Source: Bacteroidetes bacterium UBA2475
Lineage (GTDB): Bacteria > Bacteroidota > Bacteroidia > B-17B0 > Aurantibacillaceae
Direction of reading: 5' to 3'
Length of the DNA: 64,000 bases
NCBI GenBank assembly: GCA_002342065.1
Contig: DDPF01000013.1
Coordinates: 350,446-414,445 of the forward strand
A program made the translations under genes and the position numbers. Shown here in pieces: positions 17,033 to 25,232 of this stretch; within the stretch, counting starts at the first letter, position 1; each line of letters begins with the position of its first letter. The notes under the pieces were generated by a model. It was not told where the DNA came from. It was given only the letters and a program-made list of their open reading frames with translations, and did no database searches.

Positions 17033-17880
17033 TTAGCTTGTGAATGATAATCAATTAAACCATCTATAGGAGACTGAATAACATTACCAATTTGATAACC
17101 ATGTTTAGTGGCTACTTTGGCAAACAGGTCTTTATAATAAAATCCAATAGACCCAACGGTATGCACCTTGTATGTTTTGGATTCTGAATATTTATTTACA
17201 AGTTGTACAAAAAAAGAATCGAAACATTCTAACAAAACTTTTTCAATAAAAGGATGTTCTTTGTTTTTGCCCACAAACATTGCTACAGAAGCAAGATAGC
17301 GACTTGGCATATTCTTTTTGTATACATTATTTAAGATCTCTTCGCGATTATAACCTTCTTTTTCAAACGCTTTTTTTAATTCAATAGGAAGATTATCTTC
17401 AAAATATTCGCTAATAAAGAATTTTCCTATTTGAGCACCGCTGCCGTAATCTCCCCACAAATAACCAACCGAAGGAATGTTCTCTAAAATAAATTTACCG
17501 TTATACAAGCAACTGTTGCTGCCTGTGCCAAGTATACAGGCAATACCAAAATCTTTTTTACAAAGTGCTCTTGCCGCAGCTAAAAGATCGTGTGACACGT
17601 TTATCTTAGGGACGTTCAGCGTAATGGTCAAACAATCTTCAATTAATTTACAATTTTCAAAAGTAGAACAACCTGCGCCATAATAATGAATGATCTTTAT
17701 CTTATTCAAGTCTTCAATTAAATGAGGTTTTAAATTATTTAAAATTTCGAGGCTTATCTGATCGATCGATTGAAAATAAGGATTAAAACCAATGGTTTTA
17801 ATCCGCTTAATAATTTGAGAACCTTTTAATAAAACCCAATCCGTTTTTGTGGAACCGCTATCTGCAATTAGTACATACAT
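17029..17880 (-). CDS. N-acetylglucosamine kinase-like protein (BadF/BadG ATPase family)
   Basis: A 283-residue ASKHA-fold kinase. The frame opens at a GTG at 17886, but the ATG at 17880 gives the usual start MYVLIADSGSTKTDW, whose DSGSTKTDW is the phosphate-1 loop. ACILGTGSNSCLYNG is phosphate-2 and LWGDYGSGAQIGKFF follows the sugar-binding region. Family members phosphorylate GlcNAc or related amino sugars. With the NagZ-like GH3 enzyme at 40271 in the same window, a role in peptidoglycan-sugar recycling is reasonable but inferred. First gene of an ATGA-coupled trio. Confidence 0.8.
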   Translation of the reverse strand: MYVLIADSGSTKTDWVLLKGSQIIKRIKTIGFNPYFQSIDQISLEILNNLKPHLIEDLNKIKIIHYYGAGCSTFENCKLIEDCLTITLNVPKINVSHDLLAAARALCKKDFGIACILGTGSNSCLYNGKFILENIPSVGYLWGDYGSGAQIGKFFISEYFEDNLPIELKKAFEKEGYNREEILNNVYKKNMPSRYLASVAMFVGKNKEHPFIEKVLLECFDSFFVQLVNKYSESKTYKVHTVGSIGFYYKDLFAKVATKHGYQIGNVIQSPIDGLIDYHSQAK

Positions 17881-17894
17881 GCTCACAAAATAGC

Positions 17895-17922
17895 AAAAAA
17901 AAACCGCCTAAAAGCGGTTTTT
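17895..17922 (-). terminator. Rho-independent terminator of rpsP
   Basis: AAACCGC (17901-17907) pairs with GCGGTTT (17914-17920). On the minus strand a long T run follows. Lies about 20 bases after the rpsP stop and just before the start of the GlcNAc-kinase-like gene, so it separates the two minus-strand units. Confidence 0.85.
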
Positions 17923-17942
17923 AATATTTTAGAAAGAAAATT

Positions 17943-18479
17943 TTATGCTGTTGTCTCGTCTGTTGCCGGTGCATCCGTTACAGGAGCATCGTTAACAGGT
18001 GTTTCAACTTTTTCTGCTGCTGCGCTGTTCTTCGCTGCAATTTTAGCTGCTTTTGATTCTTTTAAAGCAGTTTCAGCTTTAAATTTATCTGCAATTTTCT
18101 TAGTGCCTTCAGATTTCAATTTGTCTTTTTTACTAACAACTTTACCTTCTTTTTCACTTAACCACTTGCTGAATTTTTGTTCAACCTGTGCTTCAGTTAA
18201 AGCTCCCTTTTTAACACCTTCTAATAAGTGTTTTTTCATCATAATACCTTTGTACGATAATATCGCACGACAAGTATCTGTTGGTTGAGCGCCTTTCATT
18301 AACCAATCCAATGTTGAATCAAAGTTAATGTCAATTGTTGCCGGATTCGAATTAGGGTCATAAACACCTAATTTTTCAATAAACTTTCCATCGCGTGGTG
18401 CACGACCATCCGCAACTACCACATGAAAGAACGCTGAGTCCTTTTTACCATGCCTTTGTAGTCTAATCTTTACTGCCAT
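17943..18479 (-). CDS. rpsP: 30S ribosomal protein S16
   Basis: A 178-residue protein. The start at 18479 gives MAVKIRLQRHGKKDSAFFHVVVADGRAPRDG, the S16 hallmark; the frame extends 56 codons further upstream without coding character. Residues 1-80 are the S16 core (RLQRHGKK, FIEKLGVYDP, DWLMKGAQPTDT). Residues 110-178 are a Lys/Ala-rich tail ending in a VTDAPATDETTA-like acidic stretch. Bacterial S16 is often 80-90 residues; long Ala/Lys tails are common in Bacteroidota. It is alone here: rimM, trmD and rplS, its usual neighbours in many bacteria, are absent. Confidence 0.95.
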   Translation of the reverse strand: MAVKIRLQRHGKKDSAFFHVVVADGRAPRDGKFIEKLGVYDPNSNPATIDINFDSTLDWLMKGAQPTDTCRAILSYKGIMMKKHLLEGVKKGALTEAQVEQKFSKWLSEKEGKVVSKKDKLKSEGTKKIADKFKAETALKESKAAKIAAKNSAAAEKVETPVNDAPVTDAPATDETTA

Positions 18480-18550
18480 TTTATTAAGTTTTAAAATTAA
18501 GGCTGCAAATATCGCAAAAAAATCTGTTTTAACAAAAAAATCACAAAAAT

Positions 18551-18581
18551 ATTGCCAGCACGGGGAAAAGTTATAATTTTG
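18551..18581 (+). promoter_or_regulatory. Bacteroidota-type promoter for the universal stress protein gene
   Basis: ATTG (18551-18554; consensus TTTG), 19 bases, then TAATTTTG (18574-18581; consensus TAnnTTTG). The ATG of the stress-protein gene is 20 bases downstream. Spacing and -7 box fit the sigma-ABfr consensus. Confidence 0.6.
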
Positions 18582-18600
18582 CGTTAAATAACACCAAGCT

Positions 18601-19428
18601 ATGCAAGTTAAAGAAAGAGGTATAATTTTAATTCCGATAGATTTCACAAAACAATCACTTTTAGCGGTAAAACAATCTTATAATTTAGCTAAATACACTC
18701 ATTCTAAGCTGGTTTTATTGCATGTTTACAGCAAGACGGGCGAAGAGAGCTACGACGCTTTAAATAAGCTTACAAAGCAAACTGAGCAGGAAAGTGGCGT
18801 TCCAACCGAATTCATGAACGTTAAAGGCGATATATACGATGAAGTTGATCGCGTGGCAGAAGAATTAGGGGCTACGCTTATTATAGCTGGTCTTGAAAGC
18901 CACATGAAATTCAGGAATATCATTGGTTCTAGTGCCAGTAAATTAATTAGAAAAGCACCATGCCCGGTAATTACCATTCGTGGTAACGATCACCGCGATG
19001 GCTGTGAGAACATATTATTACCATTGGATCTTTCTACCGAAACCCGCGAAAAGGTTGATGCCGCGGTACAATTTGCGCAGTACTTTGGCGCCAGTATTCG
19101 TATTTTAGGTGTTTTTGACCCTACAGATGCTGCTTATGAGAACCAATTATTAGCTTATTCGCACCAGGTAAAACAATTCATAAAAAGCAAAGGTATTTCT
19201 TGTACCAACAAATCTATTCCTGCTAAAGATGTAGCAGAAACAGTTGTTGAATACGCCAATAAAATTGAGACCGATCTTATTATGATCATGAACAAACCGG
19301 GATTGAATGTAAACGAATTTTTTGGTGGAACCGATGCGCAGCGTATCGTTGATATCAGTAACATTCCTGTAATGACGATCCAACCAATGAAGCGCGAAAG
19401 TTTAGTGCATTTTGGTACCGGGTTTTAA
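18601..19428 (+). CDS. Tandem-domain universal stress protein
   Basis: A 275-residue cytosolic protein with two Usp domains. Domain 1 (residues about 8-130) starts ILIPIDFTKQSLLAVKQSYNLA and ends GSSASKLIRKAPCPVITIRG, matching the ATP-binding G-x(2)-G-x(9)-G(S/T) region in degenerate form. Domain 2 (about 138-265) starts ILLPLDLSTETREKVDAAVQFA and ends GTDAQRIVDISNIPVMTI. Single gene, divergent from rpsP, with its own promoter and a terminator embedded in a repeat downstream. The exact stress is unknown. Confidence 0.85.
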   Translation: MQVKERGIILIPIDFTKQSLLAVKQSYNLAKYTHSKLVLLHVYSKTGEESYDALNKLTKQTEQESGVPTEFMNVKGDIYDEVDRVAEELGATLIIAGLESHMKFRNIIGSSASKLIRKAPCPVITIRGNDHRDGCENILLPLDLSTETREKVDAAVQFAQYFGASIRILGVFDPTDAAYENQLLAYSHQVKQFIKSKGISCTNKSIPAKDVAETVVEYANKIETDLIMIMNKPGLNVNEFFGGTDAQRIVDISNIPVMTIQPMKRESLVHFGTGF

Positions 19429-19438
19429 TTTTGTGATT

Positions 19439-19590
19439 GAGCACAGATCTTACTGATCAAACAGATTTGCACGGATTTATATTCGTGCATTTTTTTTATG
19501 ATAACTATTACAAAAACAAAAAAGAGCTCTTGAAAAGCTCTTTTTTAAATATAATCTGTGACAATCAGTTTAATCCGCGTCATCAGCGTT
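19439..19590. repeat. GCAGATTTC inverted repeat, copy 2 (split, with terminator inside)
   Basis: The words GCACAGATCTTACTGATC (19440-19457) and GCACGGATTTATATTCGTGC on the left, and AATCTGTGACAATCAG and AATCCGCGTCATCAGCG on the right, are degenerate versions of the arms at 14737 and 28827. In the middle lies AAAAGAGCT...AGCTCTTTT (about 19519-19546), a stem with a T run, acting as terminator for the stress-protein gene. Confidence 0.5.
19518..19547 (+). terminator. Rho-independent terminator between convergent genes
   Basis: AAAAAAGAGCT pairs with AGCTCTTTTTT around a short CTTGAAA loop. It works on either strand, between the stress-protein gene and the minus-strand phaB-like gene. Confidence 0.8.
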
Positions 19591-19603
19591 CCATCACCTT
19601 ATC

Positions 19604-20353
19604 TTAATAAACGTGTTGTCCACCGTTAATGCTATAATTAGCGCCTGTAATAAAACTCGTCTCTTCGCTTGCTAAAAAGCTTACCAAATGCGCTACTTCG
19701 TGGGTACCGCCCAAACGTCCCATTGGCACCTGCGCAATGATCTGGTTTAAAACCTTTTCAGGCACTGCCATAACCATATCTGTACCAATATAACCCGGCG
19801 AAATAGTGTTAACCGTTATACCATATTTTGCCACTTCCATTGATAAGGATTTTGTAAAACCATGCATGCCCGCTTTTGCAGCGCTGTAGTTGGTCTGTCC
19901 AAATTGCCCGCGTTGCCCGTTAACAGAAGAAATATTAATAATGCGACCAAAATTCCTTTCGATCATACCATCTAAAACCTGTCGTGTACAATTAAAAACA
20001 GAGTTAAGGTTGGTATTAATTACATCGTACCAATCTTCTTTTTTCATTTTAGCTAAACGTCCGTCGCGCGTAATACCCGCGTTGTTTACCAAGGTATCTA
20101 TAGTCCCAACTTCTGCTTCTATTTTTTTGATCATTTCGCCTACACTATCAAAATCGGCTACGTTACCGTAAAATAATTTAATGTCAAAACCTTCGGCCTT
20201 CATGGCTTCCTGCCACTTTTCGGCTTTTTCTTTGGTCTGATAATTTCCTACAACTCTATAACCATCTTTATGCAAATGCTTGCACATGGCGGTCCCCAGA
20301 CCACCAGTAGCGCCGGTAACCAATACCGTTCTTTTATTATTTCCCTTTTCCAT
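19604..20353 (-). CDS. phaB: Acetoacetyl-CoA reductase / 3-oxoacyl-ACP reductase (SDR)
   Basis: A 249-residue classical SDR. TGATGGLGTAMCKHL is the cofactor Gly motif, VNNAGITRDG the NNAG motif, and the catalytic Ser and Tyr-x-x-x-Lys are in INISSVNGQRGQFGQ and TNYSAAKAG. The sequence VNGQRGQFGQTNYSAAKAGMHGF is closer to PhaB acetoacetyl-CoA reductases than to FabG, which supports NADPH-dependent formation of (R)-3-hydroxybutyryl-CoA. A MaoC-type hydratase gene lies 75 bases upstream on the same strand, the partner expected in hydroxyacyl-CoA metabolism. No polymer synthase gene (phaC) is in the window. Confidence 0.8.
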   Translation of the reverse strand: MEKGNNKRTVLVTGATGGLGTAMCKHLHKDGYRVVGNYQTKEKAEKWQEAMKAEGFDIKLFYGNVADFDSVGEMIKKIEAEVGTIDTLVNNAGITRDGRLAKMKKEDWYDVINTNLNSVFNCTRQVLDGMIERNFGRIINISSVNGQRGQFGQTNYSAAKAGMHGFTKSLSMEVAKYGITVNTISPGYIGTDMVMAVPEKVLNQIIAQVPMGRLGGTHEVAHLVSFLASEETSFITGANYSINGGQHVY

Positions 20354-20428
20354 ATTTAGGTTTTTTAATTTTAGTAAAAATAAAAAGCAGCTGTTATCCT
20401 AATGTTGACAACAGGTTAACGAATAGAA

Positions 20429-20833
20429 TTAAATTTTATCGCCGTTCAAAACGGTGGCCTCGCCGCTGGTACAAATGTTTCCGCTTTCAACATGTATTAT
20501 AACTGTTTCAATTATGGCGCGGTGTTTGTCTTTAAGCACTTCCTTTACATTAAATGTTGCTTCGTATTTCGTATCAACATACATTGGCTTTAAAAAGTTA
20601 AGGGTTTGTTTTAAATAGATGGTTCCATCACCAGGAAACAAGGTACCAAACACTTTGCTAAAAAGCGATGCACTAAGCATACCATGCATGATAGGGCGTT
20701 TGAACATTGTTTTTGAAGCATAATCGGCATCAGTGTGTACAGGATTCTTATCACCTGTTACTTCTGCAAAACGATTAACTTCTTCTTGTGAGAACTGGAA
20801 TTCGTGTGAATAAACTTGGTTTACTTCTAGCAT
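20429..20833 (-). CDS. MaoC-like (R)-specific enoyl-CoA hydratase
   Basis: A 134-residue single hot-dog protein. FAEVTGDKNPVHTDADYA contains the MaoC/PhaJ active-site motif (Asp ... His in D-x-N-P-x-H-x-D), followed by FKRPIMHGMLSASLFSKVFG. Length is the same as PhaJ enzymes. The reaction would be reversible hydration of trans-2-enoyl-CoA to (R)-3-hydroxyacyl-CoA. It precedes the PhaB-like reductase on the same strand. Substrate chain length is unknown. Confidence 0.85.
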   Translation of the reverse strand: MLEVNQVYSHEFQFSQEEVNRFAEVTGDKNPVHTDADYASKTMFKRPIMHGMLSASLFSKVFGTLFPGDGTIYLKQTLNFLKPMYVDTKYEATFNVKEVLKDKHRAIIETVIIHVESGNICTSGEATVLNGDKI

Positions 20834-20918
20834 AAAAGAGATTTTGAGAAATAAATGTAAAACAAAAAATGATTAAAAAAAAGAATAATTAACTTTACGG
20901 CTAAATCTTTCATCAGTA

Positions 20919-22100
20919 ATGGACTATTCTAAAATTATTTTGGGCAAAGGAAAAGAGTTTTCGTTGCAACGCATGCACCCCTGGGTATTTTCGGGGGCCA
21001 TTGCAAAAAAGGATAGCAACCTCGCCGACGGCGATATTGTTGAGATCTATTCTCAGCAAAACCAATTCCTGGGAATTGGCTACTACTCAGGCGGGGGAAG
21101 CATTTCGGTAAGGATCATTTCTTTTGAAAAAACAATAGTAAACGAAGATTTTTGGTTCGAAAAAATAAATAAAGCCTATAAATACCGTTTGCATTTAGGG
21201 ATCTTAAATGAAAACACAAATGTTTGCCGCCTTTTCTTTGGTGAAGGAGACGGCGTACCGGGCCTTATACTGGACTATTATGACGGACATGTTGTGTTAC
21301 AATCACATTCATGGGGCGTATATCTGCAAAAAGATAATATTGTTGCGGCAGTTAAAAGAGTTTTAGGTACTTCTTTAAAAAGCATGTACGATAAAAGTGC
21401 AGAGACATTAAATAAACACCATGCCGAAAAAACACAGAACGGTTTTATTATTGGAAGTCTTGAGGGCGATATTATTGTAAAAGAAAATAACCATTTATTT
21501 AAGATCGATTTTATTAACGGACAAAAAACGGGTTTCTTTATCGATCAGCGCGACAATAGAAAATTGTTAGGAGATTATAGTAAAGGCAAAGCTGTATTAA
21601 ATACATTTTGTTACACTGGTGGCTTTTCTGTTTATGCAGCGGCAGCAGGTGCTACAACAGTGCATTCGGTAGATTCGAGTCAAAGTGCCATCGATCTTTG
21701 TAATAAGAATATTGAATTGAACAATGTACAAAATAACGAAAGTTACGCCGTTGATACATTTGAATTTTTAAAGGATAAACAAAATGTGTATGATGTGATC
21801 GTGTTAGATCCGCCTGCATTTGCAAAGAGCCGCGATAGTAAGCATAACGCTGTTATTGGCTATAAACGTTTAAACGCTTTAGCCATAAAATTAATAAAGC
21901 CAAATGGTATTATATTTACATTTAGTTGTAGTGGTGTGGTTGATAAATACCTATTTTATAATACAATAACAGCTGCAGCAATTGAGGCAAGAAGAAACAT
22001 AAAGATCCTGCATTATATGATACAACCTGCCGATCACCCGGTAACGCCCTGGTTTGCCGAAGGTGAGTATTTAAAAGGAATGGTACTTTGGGTTGAGTAG
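20919..22100 (+). CDS. rlmI: Class I rRNA large-subunit methyltransferase, RlmI-like
   Basis: A 393-residue protein. The N-terminal ~75 residues are a PUA-type domain (ILGKGKEFSLQRMHPWVFSGAI...DIVEIYSQQNQFLGIGYY). Middle FFGEGDGVPGLILDYYDGHVVLQ is the family-specific linker. GQKTGFFIDQRDNRKLL and VLNTFCYTGGFSVYAAAAGA are methyltransferase motifs X and I, and VIVLDPPAFAKS is motif IV. RlmI makes 5-methylcytosine at position 1962 of 23S rRNA in E. coli. The architecture fits; the precise nucleotide is inferred. Single gene, upstream of mqnE. Confidence 0.85.
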   Translation: MDYSKIILGKGKEFSLQRMHPWVFSGAIAKKDSNLADGDIVEIYSQQNQFLGIGYYSGGGSISVRIISFEKTIVNEDFWFEKINKAYKYRLHLGILNENTNVCRLFFGEGDGVPGLILDYYDGHVVLQSHSWGVYLQKDNIVAAVKRVLGTSLKSMYDKSAETLNKHHAEKTQNGFIIGSLEGDIIVKENNHLFKIDFINGQKTGFFIDQRDNRKLLGDYSKGKAVLNTFCYTGGFSVYAAAAGATTVHSVDSSQSAIDLCNKNIELNNVQNNESYAVDTFEFLKDKQNVYDVIVLDPPAFAKSRDSKHNAVIGYKRLNALAIKLIKPNGIIFTFSCSGVVDKYLFYNTITAAAIEARRNIKILHYMIQPADHPVTPWFAEGEYLKGMVLWVE

Positions 22101-22156
22101 ATTTTAGAAGTCCGAATTTAGATTTTAGAATTAACACAAAACTTTAACGAGATTTA

Positions 22157-22189
22157 ATTGTTGTCTTATTTAAAGAACCCGTAAATTTG
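22157..22189 (+). promoter_or_regulatory. Bacteroidota-type promoter for mqnE
   Basis: ATTG (22157-22160), 21 bases, then TAAATTTG (22182-22189). The ATG of mqnE lies only seven bases after the -7 box, so the mRNA is expected to be leaderless or nearly so. Confidence 0.55.
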
Positions 22190-22196
22190 TGCTGCT

Positions 22197-23342
22197 ATGA
22201 TCTTAACCAACCATAACCCGCAATCCATTTTAAATAACTCATCTTACTCTAACGAATTAAAAGCCATTGCAAAAAAGGTCTTTAACGATGAGCGTATTAC
22301 TTTTGAAGATGGTGTTTTACTTTATAAAGAAGCAGAATTAGGTTTTTTAGGGACACTGGCCAATTATATCCGCGAAAAAAAGAATGGCAATTACGTTTAT
22401 TTCAATCATAATTTTCACGTTGAGCCAACCAATGTTTGCGTTTATTCATGTGCCTTTTGCTCTTACTCTCGGTTAATAAAGCACCGCGATCAGGGCTGGG
22501 AATTATCTGTTGAGCAAATATTAGATATTATAAAAAAATACGACGGACAAGCTGTTACTGAAGTTCATATAACAGGTGGCGTTGTGCCAAAACAAGATCT
22601 CGCTTTTTATACCGATCTTTTTCGTCAGATAAAAAAACACCGTCCAGAATTACATATTAAAGCTCTTACCCCTGTTGAGTTTCATTACATCTTTAAAAAA
22701 GCAAAGGTAACTTACGAAGAAGGTTTAAAGTTAATGACAGAAGCCGGATTGGATAGTTTACCCGGTGGTGGTGCCGAAATTTTTGATGAAGCCATTCGCG
22801 ATAAAATAGCCGGTGGAAAATGTAGTACCGAGGAATGGCTTTCTATTCACGAGATCTGGCACAAGATGGGAAAACATTCAAACGCTACTATGCTTTACGG
22901 ACATATTGAAACATTTGAACACCGTATTGATCATATGGACAGGCTCAGGAATTTGCAGGACAAGACAAAAGGTTTCAACGCATTTATTCCTTTAAAATTC
23001 AGGAATAAAGAGAATGCCATGTCGGATGTGCCTGAAGTTAGTGTTATTGAAGACCTGCGTAACTACGCAATATCGAGAATCTATTTAGATAACTTTCCGC
23101 ATATAAAAGCCTATTGGGCTATGATTGGAAGAAACACCGCTCAACTTTCGCTGAATTTTGGCACTGATGATCTTGACGGAACTATTGATGATACAACCAA
23201 GATCTACAGCATGGCAGGCTCTGAAGAACAGAACCCTAAATTATCTACAGAAGAACTTGTTAATATGATAAAAGCGGTTGGCCGTACGCCTGTTGAAAGG
23301 GATACTCTTTACAACGTAGTAAAAGATTTTACGGCAGCCTGA
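22197..23342 (+). CDS. mqnE: Aminofutalosine synthase, radical SAM
   Basis: A 381-residue radical SAM protein. EPTNVCVYSCAFCSYSR carries the C-x3-C-x2-C cluster ligands (Cys81, Cys85, Cys88). VTEVHITGGVVPKQD, DSLPGGGAEIFDEAIR and NATMLYGHIETFEHRIDH are typical of the MqnE/CofH/MqnC group; the last motif and the length favour MqnE, which joins 3-[(1-carboxyvinyl)oxy]benzoate to SAM to make aminofutalosine, early in the alternative menaquinone pathway. A UbiX-type flavin prenyltransferase follows three genes later, in keeping with the futalosine pathway. MqnC cannot be fully excluded. Confidence 0.9.
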   Translation: MILTNHNPQSILNNSSYSNELKAIAKKVFNDERITFEDGVLLYKEAELGFLGTLANYIREKKNGNYVYFNHNFHVEPTNVCVYSCAFCSYSRLIKHRDQGWELSVEQILDIIKKYDGQAVTEVHITGGVVPKQDLAFYTDLFRQIKKHRPELHIKALTPVEFHYIFKKAKVTYEEGLKLMTEAGLDSLPGGGAEIFDEAIRDKIAGGKCSTEEWLSIHEIWHKMGKHSNATMLYGHIETFEHRIDHMDRLRNLQDKTKGFNAFIPLKFRNKENAMSDVPEVSVIEDLRNYAISRIYLDNFPHIKAYWAMIGRNTAQLSLNFGTDDLDGTIDDTTKIYSMAGSEEQNPKLSTEELVNMIKAVGRTPVERDTLYNVVKDFTAA

Positions 23343-23363
23343 TAAACGCTATTTGTAAAAAAT

Positions 23364-24353
23364 ATGAAAAAAACACTTACACTTTTTATTCTTGCTTTAT
23401 TTTTAAATACTAAGGCACAAGACCCATTGATCTTACAACCTATTAAAAAAGATTCTATTGTACCTGAAAAAAAAGATACATCCTGGAAGACCTCCGGTTT
23501 TTTTGGTGTGAATTTTAGTCAGACAGCATTAAGCAACTGGCAAGGTGGCGGACAAGATAATTTTGCTATAAATTCAATATTAAACCTTCAGGCTAATTAT
23601 GTAAAAGGTAAACATTCGTGGATAAATAAATTAGATGCACAATATGGTTTGATAAGAGCCGGTGATGCTAAATTATTTAAAAAGAATATTGATCAACTCT
23701 TTGCATTGTCAAAATATAATCTTGATGCTTTTCATAAATATTGGTTTTATGCTTTACAAGCCGATTACCGTACCCAATTTGCACCTGGTTATAATTATTC
23801 AGGCGACTCTATTGTTGGAACAGCAAGATCAGATTTTAACTCTCCTGGATATATACAATTAGCTTTGGGTTTAGATTTTAAACCTACAAATTATTTTTCT
23901 ATCACTTTTGCCCCTGCCGCCGGAAAAGTTACTCTTGTAAACCGACAATATTTAGCCGATGAAGGGGCTTATGGTGTTGAAAAAGCTGTTTTAGATAGTT
24001 CCGGGGCAGTTGTTACTAAGGGCAAAAGAATAAGAGCAGAATTTGGAGGCCGGGTAATTTTAAAGTTTAAAAAAGACATTTTTAAAAATGTAAACCTCGA
24101 TTCGTATTTAGATCTTTTTTCAAGTTACGGAAACAATCCCGGCAATATAGATGTTGTGTTTAATAATCTTCTTACGATTAAGATCAATAAATTCTTTACA
24201 GTAAATGTTATTTCACAAATGCTTTATGATGACGATGTAATTACTGTAAGAGATTGGAACAAGGATGGAAAGTATGATAATGAAAACGATATTTATGGAC
24301 CAAGAGTGCAAATGCTTACAACCCTTGCCATAGGCTTTGGATATAAGTTTTAA
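23364..24353 (+). CDS. DUF3078 outer-membrane beta-barrel-like protein
   Basis: A 329-residue protein with signal peptide MKKTLTLFILALFLNTKAQ. SGFFGVNFSQTALSNWQGGGQDN followed by repeated amphipathic strands and a final strand ending in aromatic GFGYKF fits the DUF3078 family, common in Bacteroidota and probably an outer-membrane barrel. It follows mqnE by 21 bases on the same strand, so co-transcription is likely. No function is known. Confidence 0.75.
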   Translation: MKKTLTLFILALFLNTKAQDPLILQPIKKDSIVPEKKDTSWKTSGFFGVNFSQTALSNWQGGGQDNFAINSILNLQANYVKGKHSWINKLDAQYGLIRAGDAKLFKKNIDQLFALSKYNLDAFHKYWFYALQADYRTQFAPGYNYSGDSIVGTARSDFNSPGYIQLALGLDFKPTNYFSITFAPAAGKVTLVNRQYLADEGAYGVEKAVLDSSGAVVTKGKRIRAEFGGRVILKFKKDIFKNVNLDSYLDLFSSYGNNPGNIDVVFNNLLTIKINKFFTVNVISQMLYDDDVITVRDWNKDGKYDNENDIYGPRVQMLTTLAIGFGYKF

Positions 24354-24374
24354 TTTAACACCCATGATGTTTTT

Positions 24375-24515
24375 ACCACATAGACACATAGTTTTTTCAT
24401 AAACAACCAAAAATTTCTTAAGTAAAACATAGTATTTTCTTCGCAAGCGAAGAAAATTTATGTGACCCTTTTTTTAGGCAATTAGGTGTATCTTTTTCTA
24501 TGTTTTTATGTGGTT
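24375..24515 (+). repeat. Palindromic MITE-like element, copy 1
   Basis: About 141 bases. Ends are inverted repeats ACCACATAGACACATAG (left) and CTATGTTTTTATGTGGT (right). The centre is a perfect palindrome, ATTTTCTTCGC (24434-24444) and GCGAAGAAAAT (24447-24457), around two bases (AA). Same element at 25802-25976 and, reversed, at 32378-32514. It has no coding capacity. Confidence 0.85.
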
Positions 24516-24566
24516 TAAAATTTTGACTTGCATCCCTGAAAAAGCCGTAACTTTATTCTTTGTAAA

Positions 24567-25232
24567 ATGAGATCACTTTTTTTAATACTTCTTTTGTTTT
24601 CTTCTTTTGCCAGAGCGCAGGATAATTCCCGCTCGGTATTTACCTTAAAACCCACCTTAGGATTAAATGGTTGCCAAATACACGGCGATACTTACAGTGG
24701 TTACAATAAGCTTGGTGCTTTTGGCGGCATTGCTGTAAATGCGCGTTTAAAGAAACGCGCCAGTTTTGAATTGGGTTTTTATTTTTCTCAAAAAGGCGCC
24801 AGGCATAATTCAAATCCCGGTAAAGGCGACTTTTCATTCTATAATGTAAATTTAAATTATATCGATCTGCCTTTGTTATTTCGCTTTCATGTCAACCCAC
24901 GGTATTTTATAACACTTGGTCCTTCTGTGGCTTATCTTGTAAGCTATAAAGAGAATATTAATTACACTGATTTCACTGGCCAATACCAATTTAATAGTTT
25001 TGAAACAGGCGTAAATATTGGCCTTGGAAGAAAGATAAAAGAAAAATTCTTCATAGAAGTGCGTTGCTCCAACTCGATCACACCTATCCGCGATTACGGT
25101 ACAATTGCTAATCTTGTTTTTTATCCTAACCCGGTGGCACGTTTTTTTAATAAAGGACTTTACAACAATATCCTTACTTTAATGTTATCTTATAATATTG
25201 ACCTAAAAAAGAAAGTTGAAAGCGCAGACTAA
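24567..25232 (+). CDS. Outer-membrane beta-barrel protein (porin-like)
   Basis: A 221-residue protein with signal peptide MRSLFLILLLFSSFARAQ and an eight-stranded barrel pattern of alternating residues (LKPTLGLNGCQIHGD, ASFELGFYFSQKGA, YIDLPLLFRFHVNPRYFITLGPSVAYLVSY, FETGVNIGLGRKI). It belongs to the 'porin family / outer membrane beta-barrel' group (OMP_b-brl type) common in Bacteroidota. The last 17 bases overlap the start of the ubiX-like gene. Confidence 0.75.
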   Translation: MRSLFLILLLFSSFARAQDNSRSVFTLKPTLGLNGCQIHGDTYSGYNKLGAFGGIAVNARLKKRASFELGFYFSQKGARHNSNPGKGDFSFYNVNLNYIDLPLLFRFHVNPRYFITLGPSVAYLVSYKENINYTDFTGQYQFNSFETGVNIGLGRKIKEKFFIEVRCSNSITPIRDYGTIANLVFYPNPVARFFNKGLYNNILTLMLSYNIDLKKKVESAD

